From assembly GCA_964634255.1 (NCBI GenBank), contig CAZWJC010000048.1, positions 1 through 31,486 on the forward strand: DNA of 31,486 bases, in the 5' to 3' direction. A program made the position numbers and the translations under genes. The notes beneath the pieces were generated by a model. It had not been told where the DNA came from. It saw nothing but the letters and a program-made list of their open reading frames with translations, and did no database searches. Of the stretch, positions 1 to 7,844 are shown piece after piece; position 1 is the stretch's first letter, and every line of letters begins with the position of its first letter. The stretch comes from MWDV01 sp964634255. Its GTDB lineage: Bacteria > Verrucomicrobiota > Verrucomicrobiia > Limisphaerales > MWDV01.

Positions 1-3000
1 TCCTCGTGCTGGAGTCCGTGGTGCTTTATGAACGATCGCAGCAGCTCAACGAACGTGGTTTCCCCTTCACCCACGACTCCCACATCAAAGGCCTCGTGCA
101 TGGATTCAGGCAACATGGTGACGTGAACGCCGCCCAGAATCACGGGTATGTTGAGTTCTGCCTTGATGCGGTGGGCGTATTCGATGGCCACCGCGTAGTT
201 CTCAGTCTGCGCGCTCACACCGATGATATCCGGTTTGACCGCAAGCAGGTCCTCCAGTGTTTCCTTCATGACCACCTTGACATTTGGCAGATGGCGGCGA
301 ACGCTCGCCGCCAAGTAGCCCAAGCCCAGTGGGCCGAAGGTGTTATTGTAACCCTTGTTGAAACGCGTGGCGAGGACCAGGCCGACGGTCATTTGCGTCT
401 CTGCAGGTGCCGACACGCCACAGCTCTCCGCGGGAACGGTGACGGGCGACGGCTGGCGCAGTTGGGTCAGTGCTGCTCCGCACGTGTCCCAGCGTGATTC
501 TGCCGAGGATAGACCGGCGGTGTTCACGGATGTTTGAGCGATGAAGCGTGCGAGATCAATGAGGTGACGACGCGTTGGGACTTCGGGGTGGCAGCCAATT
601 AGGAACTGATCCATCGCCCAAGTGAGGAACGCGCGGGCGTTCGCTTTCCGTGCGGGCCAATCGCGACGCTGGAAAGCGGTGTCGAGCGCCAGTCGTAATT
701 CCTCCGGCCGGTTCACTTCATACGTGGCGCGGCGGCCCCACCAGGCGCTGCGGCCCATAAGCAGGACGGGCTTGTCATACAGCACGGATTCGTACTGCCA
801 CGAGGAGAGTTGCGCCGCCACCACGTCTGCCGCTTCCAGCAATACATGCATGCTGGCATCGCGCACCACCTGCACTCCTTCAATCTTGGCGACCGCATAA
901 GGATCCGCATCCAACGGATGCGGTTTGAAAACGAGCGCGGTGTCCGGTAGTTGCTCCACCACACGCCAGAGCGCCAACAATGCGTCGTTGGTGGAAGCGA
1001 ACGTCGGTGAATTGTAGCGCTGCCGGTAGCTGTGCTTGGGGGCCGCACCGCAGGGATCGTGGTGTCCCAAGAAGACAACCAGCCGCTTCCCCTCCAGATC
1101 GAGCTGCTGACGAAGCGCGGTGACGCTCCCGCCGTCAGGTTTGCCTTCGGTGTGAGGCTGTCCGGCGGGTTTGTAGTGGGCGCGGATACGCTCGTAAGCG
1201 GTTGCGTCCAATTCGGGCAACGGCCGATCGTGAGTCAGCCAGTGGCTTTGAAGGTCTGAGTAACCGTGCAGTCCCCGGCTTTCGAGGATCAGGGTTTCCG
1301 GCAGCATCCCTTGGTCAAGGCCCTGCACCGGGACGCCGGTTTCGCGGCAAAGGCTTTGGAGCAGCAGCGCGGTCGGCGAAGCAGGGGCCCAGGTGAGCAC
1401 ATGGCCGGGTCGCAGGGTGTTCAGCACGGTGGCCAGCGTCTTGCGGCTGGCGAACAAACCCAGACTGGCGGAGTGTAACGAACAGGGCCGGCTGGTGCGG
1501 AGTTGATCCAGTTCCAGCAGGGCCTTGTCTCCAGCAGACAGGCAACCGATTTCCCGGGCGCCGGGAAACGCGGCGGCGTAGTCACCAATCAGTTCGGGCA
1601 CGGGGATGGTTGGAAAGGGGAGGGGCGACTCGGGTGCTGTGGTGGTCAGCAAAACCAGCCGACTGCCAAGTTCGCTCAGGTGGCGATCCAGATCGCTCCA
1701 CATTTGGAGGGAGACAGAGGTCCAAGGCAGCGTGTTGGTCGCGAGGCAGAGGTTTTCGTGCATAAGCATGCCAGTTTTGGAAGGGGCGTTGAGGACAAAC
1801 GGTGCGGGCACACGTGAAGGGCCAATAACGGGGGCCTTCTCACTGGAAGCCGCGGGTTGAGAAATCGTAGTAGTATCGCGAGCGGGGGAAGCGTCCGGTT
1901 TCGATGGTCGCGTTGTCGACTCTTGCCATGAATTGAATAAGCGCCCCAAAGCAGCCAGTCCGTCGTCAGAAGGCGGGGCGTTGGGCAGACGCAAGGCGTT
2001 TCGTTGGAGGAACTGGGCTAAATCGGTCAACGTCGCGCCAGCCGGGGTGGCTTCAGTGAGGCCGATGGAAAAGTGCTTAAGGATGAAGTGCAGGAATCTC
2101 CGAGCTGCTGCCATGCGAATCTCGTGACCATCCCGCTCCAGTGCTGCACGCAAGGCGTGGGGTAACGCGTCCGGCGTCAGAGCCTCGTAGGCAACACCTT
2201 TGCCCGCAAGCTGGCTACGAGCCAACAGTAGCAGCGGCTTTTCGTGGAGCAGCGCTTCGAACTGTGTGGTGCTGGTCATGCAAGCCACCACATCTGCTGC
2301 CGCCAGCAAGCTGTTCAGGTTGACATCGCGCAGCACGCGGACCCGGTCATTCTCGATTGGCGAGTAATCCCGGTGATCCATGGGGTGCGGTTTGACAATG
2401 AGCGTGGCGTCCAGCGGGCGTAGGGCTTCTGTCAGCGCGAGAATAGCCTGCTCGGAGGAGTGGAAACCCGGCGCATGGATGCCCGCCCCCAAGTAGTCGC
2501 CCGGCACCAAACAACTGGCGGCGTCATGCTGTAAAGGGAACACGACCAGCTTACGACGGGTTGGGTTGTAACGCTGGTGGAACGCCTCGGGTTCCAGATA
2601 CTCCGCCTGAGCATATTTCGTCTGGCGATTGCGCTGCGCCGCGGCTTGCGCGGCGAAAAACAAGTCGGTGTCCTGAGATGCCCGCAGGGCGTGGCTCAGC
2701 GTGAAGCTGCAATTCAACTCGGTCTGCCCTCCCTGTCCCCCCATTTCGATCATCAGGGTTCCGGGGAGCAGACCGCGCTCGATGACCCAACAAGGGCGGC
2801 CTTCTTGGAGCGCCATTTGTTGGAGTACGGCACTTTGCGGGAGGCTGTTGCCCCAAACCAGCACGACGACGGGTTGCAGTTCGTTGAGGACTGTGCGCAA
2901 CACCTGCTGGCATGCGGCCAAACCCGCCTGGAATTCGGCGAGGTCGCGGTGATCCTGACCGGACCACGCGCGGTCACGTCGGCTTAGGGCGTTGGCCAGA

Positions 3001-3230
3001 ACCGGCTCAAGGGTGATCGGTTCGGGTGGCACGGCGTAGGCCTGCGCGTAGCCTTGCATCCAGAGCGGGATGCAAATGGTGCGGATTTCGCGGTCGGCCG
3101 CCGGGGCGCTGCTAAGGAGCAACAACTCCATCCCGCAGCGGGCCAGTTCATCTTGGAATTGCTTCCACCAGCGGGAATTCTCCACATCGAGCGGCAGGAA
3201 ACAGGAGGCGAGGCAGAGCGGGGCAGGCAT
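1..3230 (-). CDS. Fused tandem KpsC-like glycosyltransferase and B12-binding (radical SAM-type) protein, C-terminus cut by window edge
   Basis: One frame stays open from the ATG at 3230 to the left edge (1076 codons, no stop seen). Residues about 1-400 and 490-890 are two copies of the same fold. Each has a G/D-x-G-x-LP-x-TL segment (152-159; 640-647) and a KPHP motif (280-283; 769-772), followed by a matching run (LLAAADVVA at 308-316; LLEAADVVA at 797-805) and a KP-LLL/VLL strand. This resembles the capsule polysaccharide biosynthesis family, in which KpsC carries two Kdo-transferase domains. A Ser/Thr/Pro/Ala-rich linker (about 420-485) separates them. Residues 947-1076 look like the cobalamin-binding Rossmann domain found ahead of radical SAM domains (PLGLGYLAA, DIIGVSAQT, ILGGVHVTMLPE, GEGETTF), and the radical SAM part would lie outside the window. 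An in-frame TGA lies upstream of the ATG and no Shine-Dalgarno sequence is clear. The ATG at 392 could start a separate protein, but nothing breaks the frame there. A glycan-building role is inferred. Confidence 0.72.
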   Translation of the reverse strand, partial: MPAPLCLASCFLPLDVENSRWWKQFQDELARCGMELLLLSSAPAADREIRTICIPLWMQGYAQAYAVPPEPITLEPVLANALSRRDRAWSGQDHRDLAEFQAGLAACQQVLRTVLNELQPVVVLVWGNSLPQSAVLQQMALQEGRPCWVIERGLLPGTLMIEMGGQGGQTELNCSFTLSHALRASQDTDLFFAAQAAAQRNRQTKYAQAEYLEPEAFHQRYNPTRRKLVVFPLQHDAASCLVPGDYLGAGIHAPGFHSSEQAILALTEALRPLDATLIVKPHPMDHRDYSPIENDRVRVLRDVNLNSLLAAADVVACMTSTTQFEALLHEKPLLLLARSQLAGKGVAYEALTPDALPHALRAALERDGHEIRMAAARRFLHFILKHFSIGLTEATPAGATLTDLAQFLQRNALRLPNAPPSDDGLAALGRLFNSWQESTTRPSKPDASPARDTTTISQPAASSEKAPVIGPSRVPAPFVLNAPSKTGMLMHENLCLATNTLPWTSVSLQMWSDLDRHLSELGSRLVLLTTTAPESPLPFPTIPVPELIGDYAAAFPGAREIGCLSAGDKALLELDQLRTSRPCSLHSASLGLFASRKTLATVLNTLRPGHVLTWAPASPTALLLQSLCRETGVPVQGLDQGMLPETLILESRGLHGYSDLQSHWLTHDRPLPELDATAYERIRAHYKPAGQPHTEGKPDGGSVTALRQQLDLEGKRLVVFLGHHDPCGAAPKHSYRQRYNSPTFASTNDALLALWRVVEQLPDTALVFKPHPLDADPYAVAKIEGVQVVRDASMHVLLEAADVVAAQLSSWQYESVLYDKPVLLMGRSAWWGRRATYEVNRPEELRLALDTAFQRRDWPARKANARAFLTWAMDQFLIGCHPEVPTRRHLIDLARFIAQTSVNTAGLSSAESRWDTCGAALTQLRQPSPVTVPAESCGVSAPAETQMTVGLVLATRFNKGYNNTFGPLGLGYLAASVRRHLPNVKVVMKETLEDLLAVKPDIIGVSAQTENYAVAIEYAHRIKAELNIPVILGGVHVTMLPESMHEAFDVGVVGEGETTFVELLRSFIKHHGLQHE

Positions 3231-3483
3231 GAGCAATGTGGTTCTATGCAGTGTTCAGGAACGCGTATGGAGTGCGCGCGCCTTCTGTGCCGCTTTCGGA
3301 TTGTCCAAGCACTCCAGACCGGATCATGGCCTCAAGGGGCGATGCCATTCTGAGAATGTCCTGACCGTGTGATCGAGCGAGGGGGAGACTCTTGCGCGCA
3401 CCAAGACTATGCGGGCGACGCGGGGTGAGAAGGCCCGAACTGACTTCCGTTTCGGTTGGGCGGCGCATGCGGACGGAAGCGGT

Positions 3484-4293
3484 TCAGGCCAGGGCGGGCT
3501 CTGCCGCGACGCCCTCATACAACCAGCGGAGGCTCCGCGCGATTTGGAAATCCTCAATCACGTCAATGTCCACGCCCGCCACTTTGCTGACCGGGAACTT
3601 GTAGGGCTTCGGCCCGAGGAAGTAACCGTCCCGCAGGATGGCTTCCTTGTCCCGCATGTAAAGGCCGTTGGTCACGCGGTAGATGTCGGGCAGGTGCTGG
3701 CTGATCGTGTGGTTGCGGTCCGCCTGGTAATTCAGCGGGCGGTCCGGCCACCAGAGATATTCCTTCACCAGATTCGCAGCGAAAAGCGAATCGTGCTTTG
3801 CCTGTTGAATCACCTGCTCGTGGTAGCATCGAAATCCCTCCTGGTATTCCGCCGGCGACATCAGCGGGACGACCACCGTCACCCACGCGATGTGTTCGTG
3901 GGGGATGTCTTTGACGATGCCGGTAATGACTTCGGAGAACGTGGCGTCATGGCCGCGGCACAGGTACGGGTCCCGGTGGTGGATGCTGACGCCATAGGGT
4001 TTGGCCAACGCCTGGAGGTTTGCCGAGTCGGTGCTGACGAAGATGCGCTCCGGCGGGAGGACGTCACAAAGCTGCTTGAGTTTCCACTCCAGCAGCGTCA
4101 GGCGCTCATCGAACGGTAACATCACCTTGTCTTTGATGCGGCTGCTGCCCTCGCGGACGGGGACGATGACGCCGAGGTCAAACGGGCAGTCCCCGTTGCC
4201 CCCAGACCGTCCCCAGGAGCCCAAGGCCAAGCCGGCGCCGGTCGCGTGGAACGGCGGGCGCGGCACTTCGCTGACCGGCGCAGTGGTGCTCAT
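3484..4293 (-). CDS. Acylneuraminate-type cytidylyltransferase (CMP-sugar synthetase, NeuA/KdsB-like)
   Basis: The 269-residue protein matches nucleotidyltransferases that join CTP to a nonulosonic acid (sialic, legionaminic or pseudaminic acid) or Kdo, making the CMP-sugar donor used by glycosyltransferases. The nucleotide-binding signature is at residues 41-60 (VIVPVREGSSRIKDKVMLPF; family pattern PxRxxSxRxxxK). Next come IFVSTDS (about 84-90) and a C-terminal VDIDVIEDFQIA segment, where acidic residues of this family bind metal. The first 38 residues are Pro/Gly-rich and lie outside the domain, so the true start may be further in; no strong ribosome site decides it. It lies 12 nt after the TPR gene, upstream of the tandem glycosyltransferase fusion and near flagellin, which suggests a donor for flagellin or surface glycan. 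The exact sugar cannot be read from sequence. Confidence 0.82.
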   Translation of the reverse strand: MSTTAPVSEVPRPPFHATGAGLALGSWGRSGGNGDCPFDLGVIVPVREGSSRIKDKVMLPFDERLTLLEWKLKQLCDVLPPERIFVSTDSANLQALAKPYGVSIHHRDPYLCRGHDATFSEVITGIVKDIPHEHIAWVTVVVPLMSPAEYQEGFRCYHEQVIQQAKHDSLFAANLVKEYLWWPDRPLNYQADRNHTISQHLPDIYRVTNGLYMRDKEAILRDGYFLGPKPYKFPVSKVAGVDIDVIEDFQIARSLRWLYEGVAAEPALA

Positions 4294-4305
4294 GGCGTGG
4301 CCGGG

Positions 4306-4971
4306 TTAGCTTCTGGCCGCTGCGACGGCGGAGAGATTCTCCCGTGCGAGATCGTTCGCCGGATCCAGCTTCAGCACGCGCTCGAAGCAGGCTTGGGCGG
4401 CGTTCAGATCGTTGGTCTTGAAGCAGCAGACGCCGAGGCGCATCAGCAGGTCGAGATTGTTCGGCTGGTCTTCCAGGGCGCGTTCCACGTACTCGCGGCT
4501 TTCATCGAAACGCTCGCGGGCAAAAAGGAAGCCGCTGTACAGACTGTAGCCGAGAGGATTGTCTGGGTTCAGCGCGATGGCGTGTTGGAAAATCGATTCG
4601 GCTTCCTTGTCTTGGCCGAGTTGCTGGTGGGTGAGGGCCAGTTGCAGGAAGACTTCGCTGTCGGCGGGGACGAGTCCGCCTGCCTTGACGAAGGCCAGGC
4701 CGGCGAGCTCGAATTCGCCGAGTTGATAGTGGAGGCTGCCAAGCGCGACCCACACATGGGCGTCTTGCGGGTCCACGTCTGCGGCTTGCTTCAAGAAGTC
4801 GCGGGCAGCGCCCAGTTCGCCGCGCTCGTACCATTCGTCGGCGCGGCGGAGGCACCAATCACGGATGGTGGCGATTTCGCGGCTGGCGCGCGGATTGGCG
4901 GTGGCGGCGGGATTGAAGTCGAGGACGAAGCCGTTTTGCGTCTTGGTCGGAGAGGAAGTGCTGGTTTTCAT
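4306..4971 (-). CDS. Tetratricopeptide-repeat protein
   Basis: The 221-residue protein has no signal peptide or membrane segment. From about residue 35 it is built of 34-residue helix-turn-helix TPR units. Repeated W-x-x-L-G/A-x-L-x-Y and A-x-x-x-F-x-x-A-x-x-L-x-P patterns are clear (AHVWVALGSLHYQLGEF, EVFLQLALTHQQLGQD, LDLLMRLGVCCFKTNDL, ACFERVLKLDPAN), giving about five repeats. TPRs are protein-protein scaffolds, and such proteins are common next to flagellin-modification and glycosyltransferase genes. It lies between flagellin and the CMP-sugar synthetase on the same strand, 12 nt before the latter, so the two are probably co-transcribed. The start fits the first ATG after the flagellin downstream region. 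The specific partner is unknown. Confidence 0.8.
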   Translation of the reverse strand: MKTSTSSPTKTQNGFVLDFNPAATANPRASREIATIRDWCLRRADEWYERGELGAARDFLKQAADVDPQDAHVWVALGSLHYQLGEFELAGLAFVKAGGLVPADSEVFLQLALTHQQLGQDKEAESIFQHAIALNPDNPLGYSLYSGFLFARERFDESREYVERALEDQPNNLDLLMRLGVCCFKTNDLNAAQACFERVLKLDPANDLARENLSAVAAARS

Positions 4972-5077
4972 GTTGTCTCGTTTGCCCGGCTGAACCGGCA
5001 GCGGGCGGTTTTGGATTCGGCGCGGTCACCGCTGCCCGGTTAGCAGCGGCGGCAAATTTGGTTTTGGTTCGGTGACC

Positions 5078-5106
5078 GGGCGGGCCGATGTGGGGTCGGC
5101 CCGCCC
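5078..5106 (-). terminator. Strong hairpin downstream of flagellin, terminator-like without U-tract
   Basis: A perfect 11-bp GC-rich stem (5078-5088 pairing with 5096-5106) with a 7-nt loop lies 56 nt past the flagellin stop. No clear T-run follows on either strand, so it may stabilise the 3' end of flagellin mRNA, act through Rho, or separate the flagellin transcript from the TPR gene. A weaker CGCT-GTCC-AGCG hairpin followed by ATTTT lies just after the flagellin stop codon and is another candidate. Confidence 0.45.
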
Positions 5107-5162
5107 GTGGAAGGAGCCAGCGGTCGCGTCCTTTGGACGGACGAAAATCGCTGGACAGCGTG

Positions 5163-5966
5163 TTATTGCAGCAGCCGGAGGACCGACTGCGGCATGGAGT
5201 TGGCCTGGGCCAGCATCGCGGTGCCGGACTGGACGAGGATGTTCTGTTTCGCGAATTGCGTGCTTTCCTCGGCCACGTCCACATCTTGGATGCGGGAACT
5301 GGCGGCGGTGAGATTCTCTTTGCTCACCATCAACTGCTCGACCGTCGAGTTCATGCGGGCCTGGTAGGCGCCGATGATCGCGCGGTCTTCGGAAAGCTTG
5401 GTGATCGCTTCCTTCACCTTGGTCAGGGCATCCTGAGCGTCGGCGCGGGAAGCCACGGAGGCGGTGATTGCGTCCGCGTAAACGGCATCGCCAAGGGTGA
5501 TGCCCTGCATGGCGAAGGACACGCCTTCGGAATCAATCGTTACGTCCAGCGCGGTGCCGGAGAACAGGCTGACGCCATTGAAATCCTTGGTGGACGCGCT
5601 GGTGATGTATTCACTCAACTGCCCAAATTCGGTCTGGTACAGGGCGCGATCGTCGTCGGACTTGGTAACATCCTGCGCGAGGATGGACAGTTCGCTCATG
5701 CGGTCCAGCGCCTTGGCGATCTTCTTGAGATAGCCATCCTGCGTCTGGGTGTAAGAGATGGCGTTGCCCACGTTGTCGCGTGCCGCGTCGAGCCGGCGGA
5801 TTTGCGCGTCCAAGCGGGAGGCGACCGCCAGGCCAGCGGCGTCGTCGGCTGGATTCACAATCTTGCTGCCGGAACTGAGGCGCGCGAGCGACTTGCTCAG
5901 CATGGACTGGTTGGTTTGCAGGTTATGCGAGGAAACCTGAGCACTGATGTTGGTATTAATGATCAT
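5163..5966 (-). CDS. fliC: Flagellin
   Basis: This is the filament subunit, 267 residues. The N-terminal D0/D1 helices are typical (MIINTNISA, then LSKSLARLSSGSKIVNPADDAAGLAVASRL, with the conserved SSG-x-I/K-x-x-x-DDAAG signature near residues 32-48). The C-terminal D0 ends TQFAKQNILVQSGTAMLAQANSMPQSVLRLLQ. The central variable domain is very short (about 105-190), so the surface-exposed part is small. The ATG at 5966 gives the canonical MI-INTN start. No Shine-Dalgarno is seen; the leader is pyrimidine-rich with repeated CCGTC units. It lies 21 nt after csrA and downstream of fliW, the arrangement of the FliW-CsrA-flagellin feedback system. Glycan genes follow on the same strand, so the protein may be glycosylated (inference). 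Confidence 0.96.
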   Translation of the reverse strand: MIINTNISAQVSSHNLQTNQSMLSKSLARLSSGSKIVNPADDAAGLAVASRLDAQIRRLDAARDNVGNAISYTQTQDGYLKKIAKALDRMSELSILAQDVTKSDDDRALYQTEFGQLSEYITSASTKDFNGVSLFSGTALDVTIDSEGVSFAMQGITLGDAVYADAITASVASRADAQDALTKVKEAITKLSEDRAIIGAYQARMNSTVEQLMVSKENLTAASSRIQDVDVAEESTQFAKQNILVQSGTAMLAQANSMPQSVLRLLQ

Positions 5967-5987
5967 AGGACGGACGGTTTGACGGTT

Positions 5988-6269
5988 TTACTGGACTGGG
6001 GACGACGGCGTTGCAGGCGTCGGCGGGGACTTCGGTTTGGGTTGCGTGGCCAGACGGAACGGGACTTTCGGCAGCGGCGCCCGGGGACGGGTCAGCGCGG
6101 CTTGGTTGCTGCGTTGGATCTCCTCGTACACTTCGCGACGATGAACGGGCACATCGGCCGGGGCATCAATGCCCACCTTCACCACCTCACCTTCCACGCG
6201 AACGATCTTCACGTGGATGCGCCCATCAATCACGATGCTTTCGCCGGTTTTGCGGGAGAGTATTAGCAT
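5988..6269 (-). CDS. csrA: Carbon storage regulator CsrA with a proline-rich C-terminal tail
   Basis: CsrA is a dimeric RNA-binding protein that blocks translation by binding GGA-containing hairpins near ribosome sites. Residues 1-60 are the full core: MLILSRKTGESIVID, IHVKIVRVEGEVVKVGIDAP, then VHRREVYEEIQ. The RNA-contacting first strand and the R in the VHR region are present. Residues about 61-93 form an extra tail rich in Pro, Lys and Ala (PLPKVPFRLATQPKPKSPPT). Typical CsrA is about 60-75 residues, so the tail is unusual. The gene lies between fliW (17 nt upstream) and flagellin (21 nt downstream). In known systems FliW sequesters CsrA until flagellin titrates FliW away; the same circuit is inferred here. 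Confidence 0.95.
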   Translation of the reverse strand: MLILSRKTGESIVIDGRIHVKIVRVEGEVVKVGIDAPADVPVHRREVYEEIQRSNQAALTRPRAPLPKVPFRLATQPKPKSPPTPATPSSPVQ

Positions 6270-6286
6270 GGCAGGCGTGGTTGAGG

Positions 6287-6724
6287 TTATTCAGCGGCGG
6301 CCACCGGCAACGGGTGTTGCACGGAGTACTCGCCCGCGTTGGAGATGACCACCTGCTTGCCCGTGGCGGTGTGGCGGTTCAGCACGATCGGCCCCTTGAG
6401 ATTGACCGTGGCCCGGTTGGGGCCATGGACGGTCACGATGTTCAGGAGCTGCACGTCTTCGGGCGATTGAATGCCCAGGAACTCCACGTCCGGCTGCGGG
6501 AGATTCGGGCGATAGTCCGGCACGACGACAAACGGGTCGACCACGACAAAGGCCAAGGCGGGATTGTTGCGCACTTCCAGCCAGCGGAACGGTTCTTCCC
6601 CGGGGTTGGTGATGAGCACGTAGTCTTTTATCTGCTCAAACCCCAACAGCCCCATCGGAAGCTTCAGTCCGTGGCTGGTGGCCTTTTCAGGCGTTTCCGT
6701 TAATGTCGGGCTATCGCATTTCAT
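6287..6724 (-). CDS. fliW: Flagellar assembly factor FliW
   Basis: FliW binds newly made flagellin and, when free, antagonises CsrA. The 145-residue protein has the family core: LPMGLLGFEQIKDYVLI (about 22-38), WLEVRNNPALAFVVVDPF, and LLNIVTVHGPNRATVNLKGPIVLNRHTATGKQVV near the C-terminus. The start at 6724 is only 14 nt from a sigma-54-type promoter, which would leave a leader of about 4-5 nt. The next ATG (residue 24) would cut into the conserved core, so 6724 is preferred. It is the first gene of a fliW-csrA-fliC operon, the order expected for the partner-switching circuit. Confidence 0.95.
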   Translation of the reverse strand: MKCDSPTLTETPEKATSHGLKLPMGLLGFEQIKDYVLITNPGEEPFRWLEVRNNPALAFVVVDPFVVVPDYRPNLPQPDVEFLGIQSPEDVQLLNIVTVHGPNRATVNLKGPIVLNRHTATGKQVVISNAGEYSVQHPLPVAAAE

Positions 6725-6738
6725 TCCGCGGGACGTTT

Positions 6739-6754
6739 AGCAGTGGATATGCCA
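6739..6754 (-). promoter_or_regulatory. Sigma-54-type promoter upstream of fliW
   Basis: On the minus strand the sequence TGGCATATCCACTGCT matches the -24/-12 consensus (TGGCAC-N5-TTGCW): the GG and GC doublets are separated by exactly 10 nt. The identical 16-mer precedes flgF (17436-17451) at the same 14-nt distance from the ATG, which makes chance unlikely. It points towards fliW. The predicted start site would be only about 4-5 nt before the start codon. Confidence 0.72.
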
Positions 6755-7074
6755 GCACCGGAAACGAATCCACCCGACTTGTTAAGTCTCATTCCATCAA
6801 CGTTCTAGCGCATGCCGAGGAATTGGCGGGGGCTGCGCATCACTCGCGTGCAAGTTGCGCCCGGCAAAAACGACAGGGGCGCGGAGAAAATTGCCCGGTG
6901 GGTTCGCCGGTCGCGAAGTCGTATGAATCAGAGAAGTTGGCGAGGAGTAGGCAACACGACCGGCCCAAGCATCAATCTGGAAGATCAAGGAGAGACAACC
7001 CTATCCGCCCCGTTTCCGGAGGAGAATTGGCACACCTGACAACTGCTGCATGCCGCAAGGCAGATGACCGCCGG
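6755..7074. other. Intergenic region between the FG-GAP fragment and the fliW promoter
   Basis: About 320 nt with no convincing gene on either strand. Short open frames here have no recognisable motif. An enhancer for a sigma-54 activator could lie here, but no clear inverted repeat was found. Confidence 0.4.
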
Positions 7075-7413
7075 TCAGCCACAAATAGAGATCACGCCCT
7101 TCTGCGTCGTGCCGTTCATGAACCAGATAACGACCCGCGCGCTCGACGTGTTGCGCCAGACGATGTCCGGCTTGCCGCCCCCATTGAAATCGCCGACCGC
7201 CCGCGGCACCCAGTTGGCGTCACCCGACCAGAGCGCCGCCATCCCGGTGGAAGTGGTGCCGTTCATGAACCATACGATCACTCGGCCCGTGGCGCTGTAT
7301 CGCCAAATGACGTCCGGTTTGCCGTCGGCGTTGAAGTCACCAGCCGTTACGGGCCGCCAATCGACATCGCCCGACCAGAGTGTGACCGTGCTTGAGGTGT
7401 TCGTCCCGGTCAT
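7075..7413 (-). pseudogene. FG-GAP/VCBS-repeat C-terminal fragment
   Basis: The 112-residue frame holds two repeats of the beta-propeller type found in secreted PVC proteins: WSGDVDWRPVTAGDFNADGKPDVIWR and WSGDANWVPRAVGDFNGGGKPDIVWR, each followed by VIVWFMNGT or VVIWFMNGT. The D-x-N-x-D/G-G-x-x-D calcium-binding loop is intact in the first repeat. A full propeller needs about seven repeats, so this is a remnant or C-terminal end. A TGA lies directly upstream in frame, and the preceding frame is the decayed metallopeptidase. It could be the original tail of that protein, joined after a deletion or frameshift, or a piece of a different gene. Confidence 0.6.
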
Positions 7414-7670
7414 GAGCCAGCCTCAAACACCGCCGAGTATCCCCATGACACGAACGCCGATGCCGAGCTTCCGGAAGTCCACGGATAGGCGATGCCTGCG
7501 GCGGCGGTACCCGTATGTACGATCAGACAGGCCAGGTCGGCTTTGTTTTTTTTGCGCAGCACCGACACCGTATCGAGTTGGCCATCTGCGGCGTTCCGGC
7601 GACGGGAAAGGTTGGTGGCCAAGTATCCGCTCTCGGTGTAGGCGACTTCGACGCGTTGTGCCAGTCTGAG

Positions 7671-7844
7671 AGCCTGTTTGAAAAGTCTGCGCGGCGCGAA
7701 GGGAACTTCTGTTGGAGTGCGCCCGTCCCCGGGCGCAGCAACGTTGAAACGACGACGGGGATGGTCATTGCGCAGGCGCATGAAAGACTCACGTGGCTGC
7801 GCCCGAGGACGGGCGCACTCCGGCGAGGAGATTCCAAACAGGCT
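7671..7844. mobile_element. MITE-like insertion with terminal inverted repeats and 5-bp target duplication
   Basis: The ends are perfect 10-bp inverted repeats (AGCCTGTTTG at 7671-7680; CAAACAGGCT at 7835-7844), flanked on both sides by CTGAG (7666-7670 and 7845-7849). Removing the 174-bp element plus one CTGAG (179 bp) rejoins the two peptidase frames exactly: GVTLR runs into LAQRVEVAY as expected for the family. It encodes no transposase and carries an internal GGAG-footed palindrome pair. Confidence 0.82.
7714..7821. repeat. GGAG-footed REP-like hairpin pair (BIME) inside the MITE
   Basis: GGAG (7714-7717) is followed by the hairpin TGCGCCCG-TCCC-CGGGCGCA (7718-7737). A mirrored hairpin with the same stem and loop AGGA (7798-7817) ends with CTCC (7818-7821), the complement of GGAG. 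The two loops are nearly complementary. The layout is that of a bacterial interspersed mosaic element made of two inverted REPs. Confidence 0.72.

Noticed and set aside
3231..3483. Small gene between the glycosyltransferase fusion and the CMP-sugar synthetase
   Set aside because: Open frames in this 253-nt gap have low-complexity composition, no motif and no ribosome site.
5088..6266. Long plus-strand open frame antisense to flagellin and csrA
   Set aside because: It mirrors the codon pattern of the well-supported minus-strand genes in GC-rich DNA and shows no family motif.
7410..7781. Separate small gene downstream of the MITE
   Set aside because: Its second half is the continuation of the peptidase (AYTESGYLATNLS) and its first half is MITE sequence; it is part of the pseudogene.
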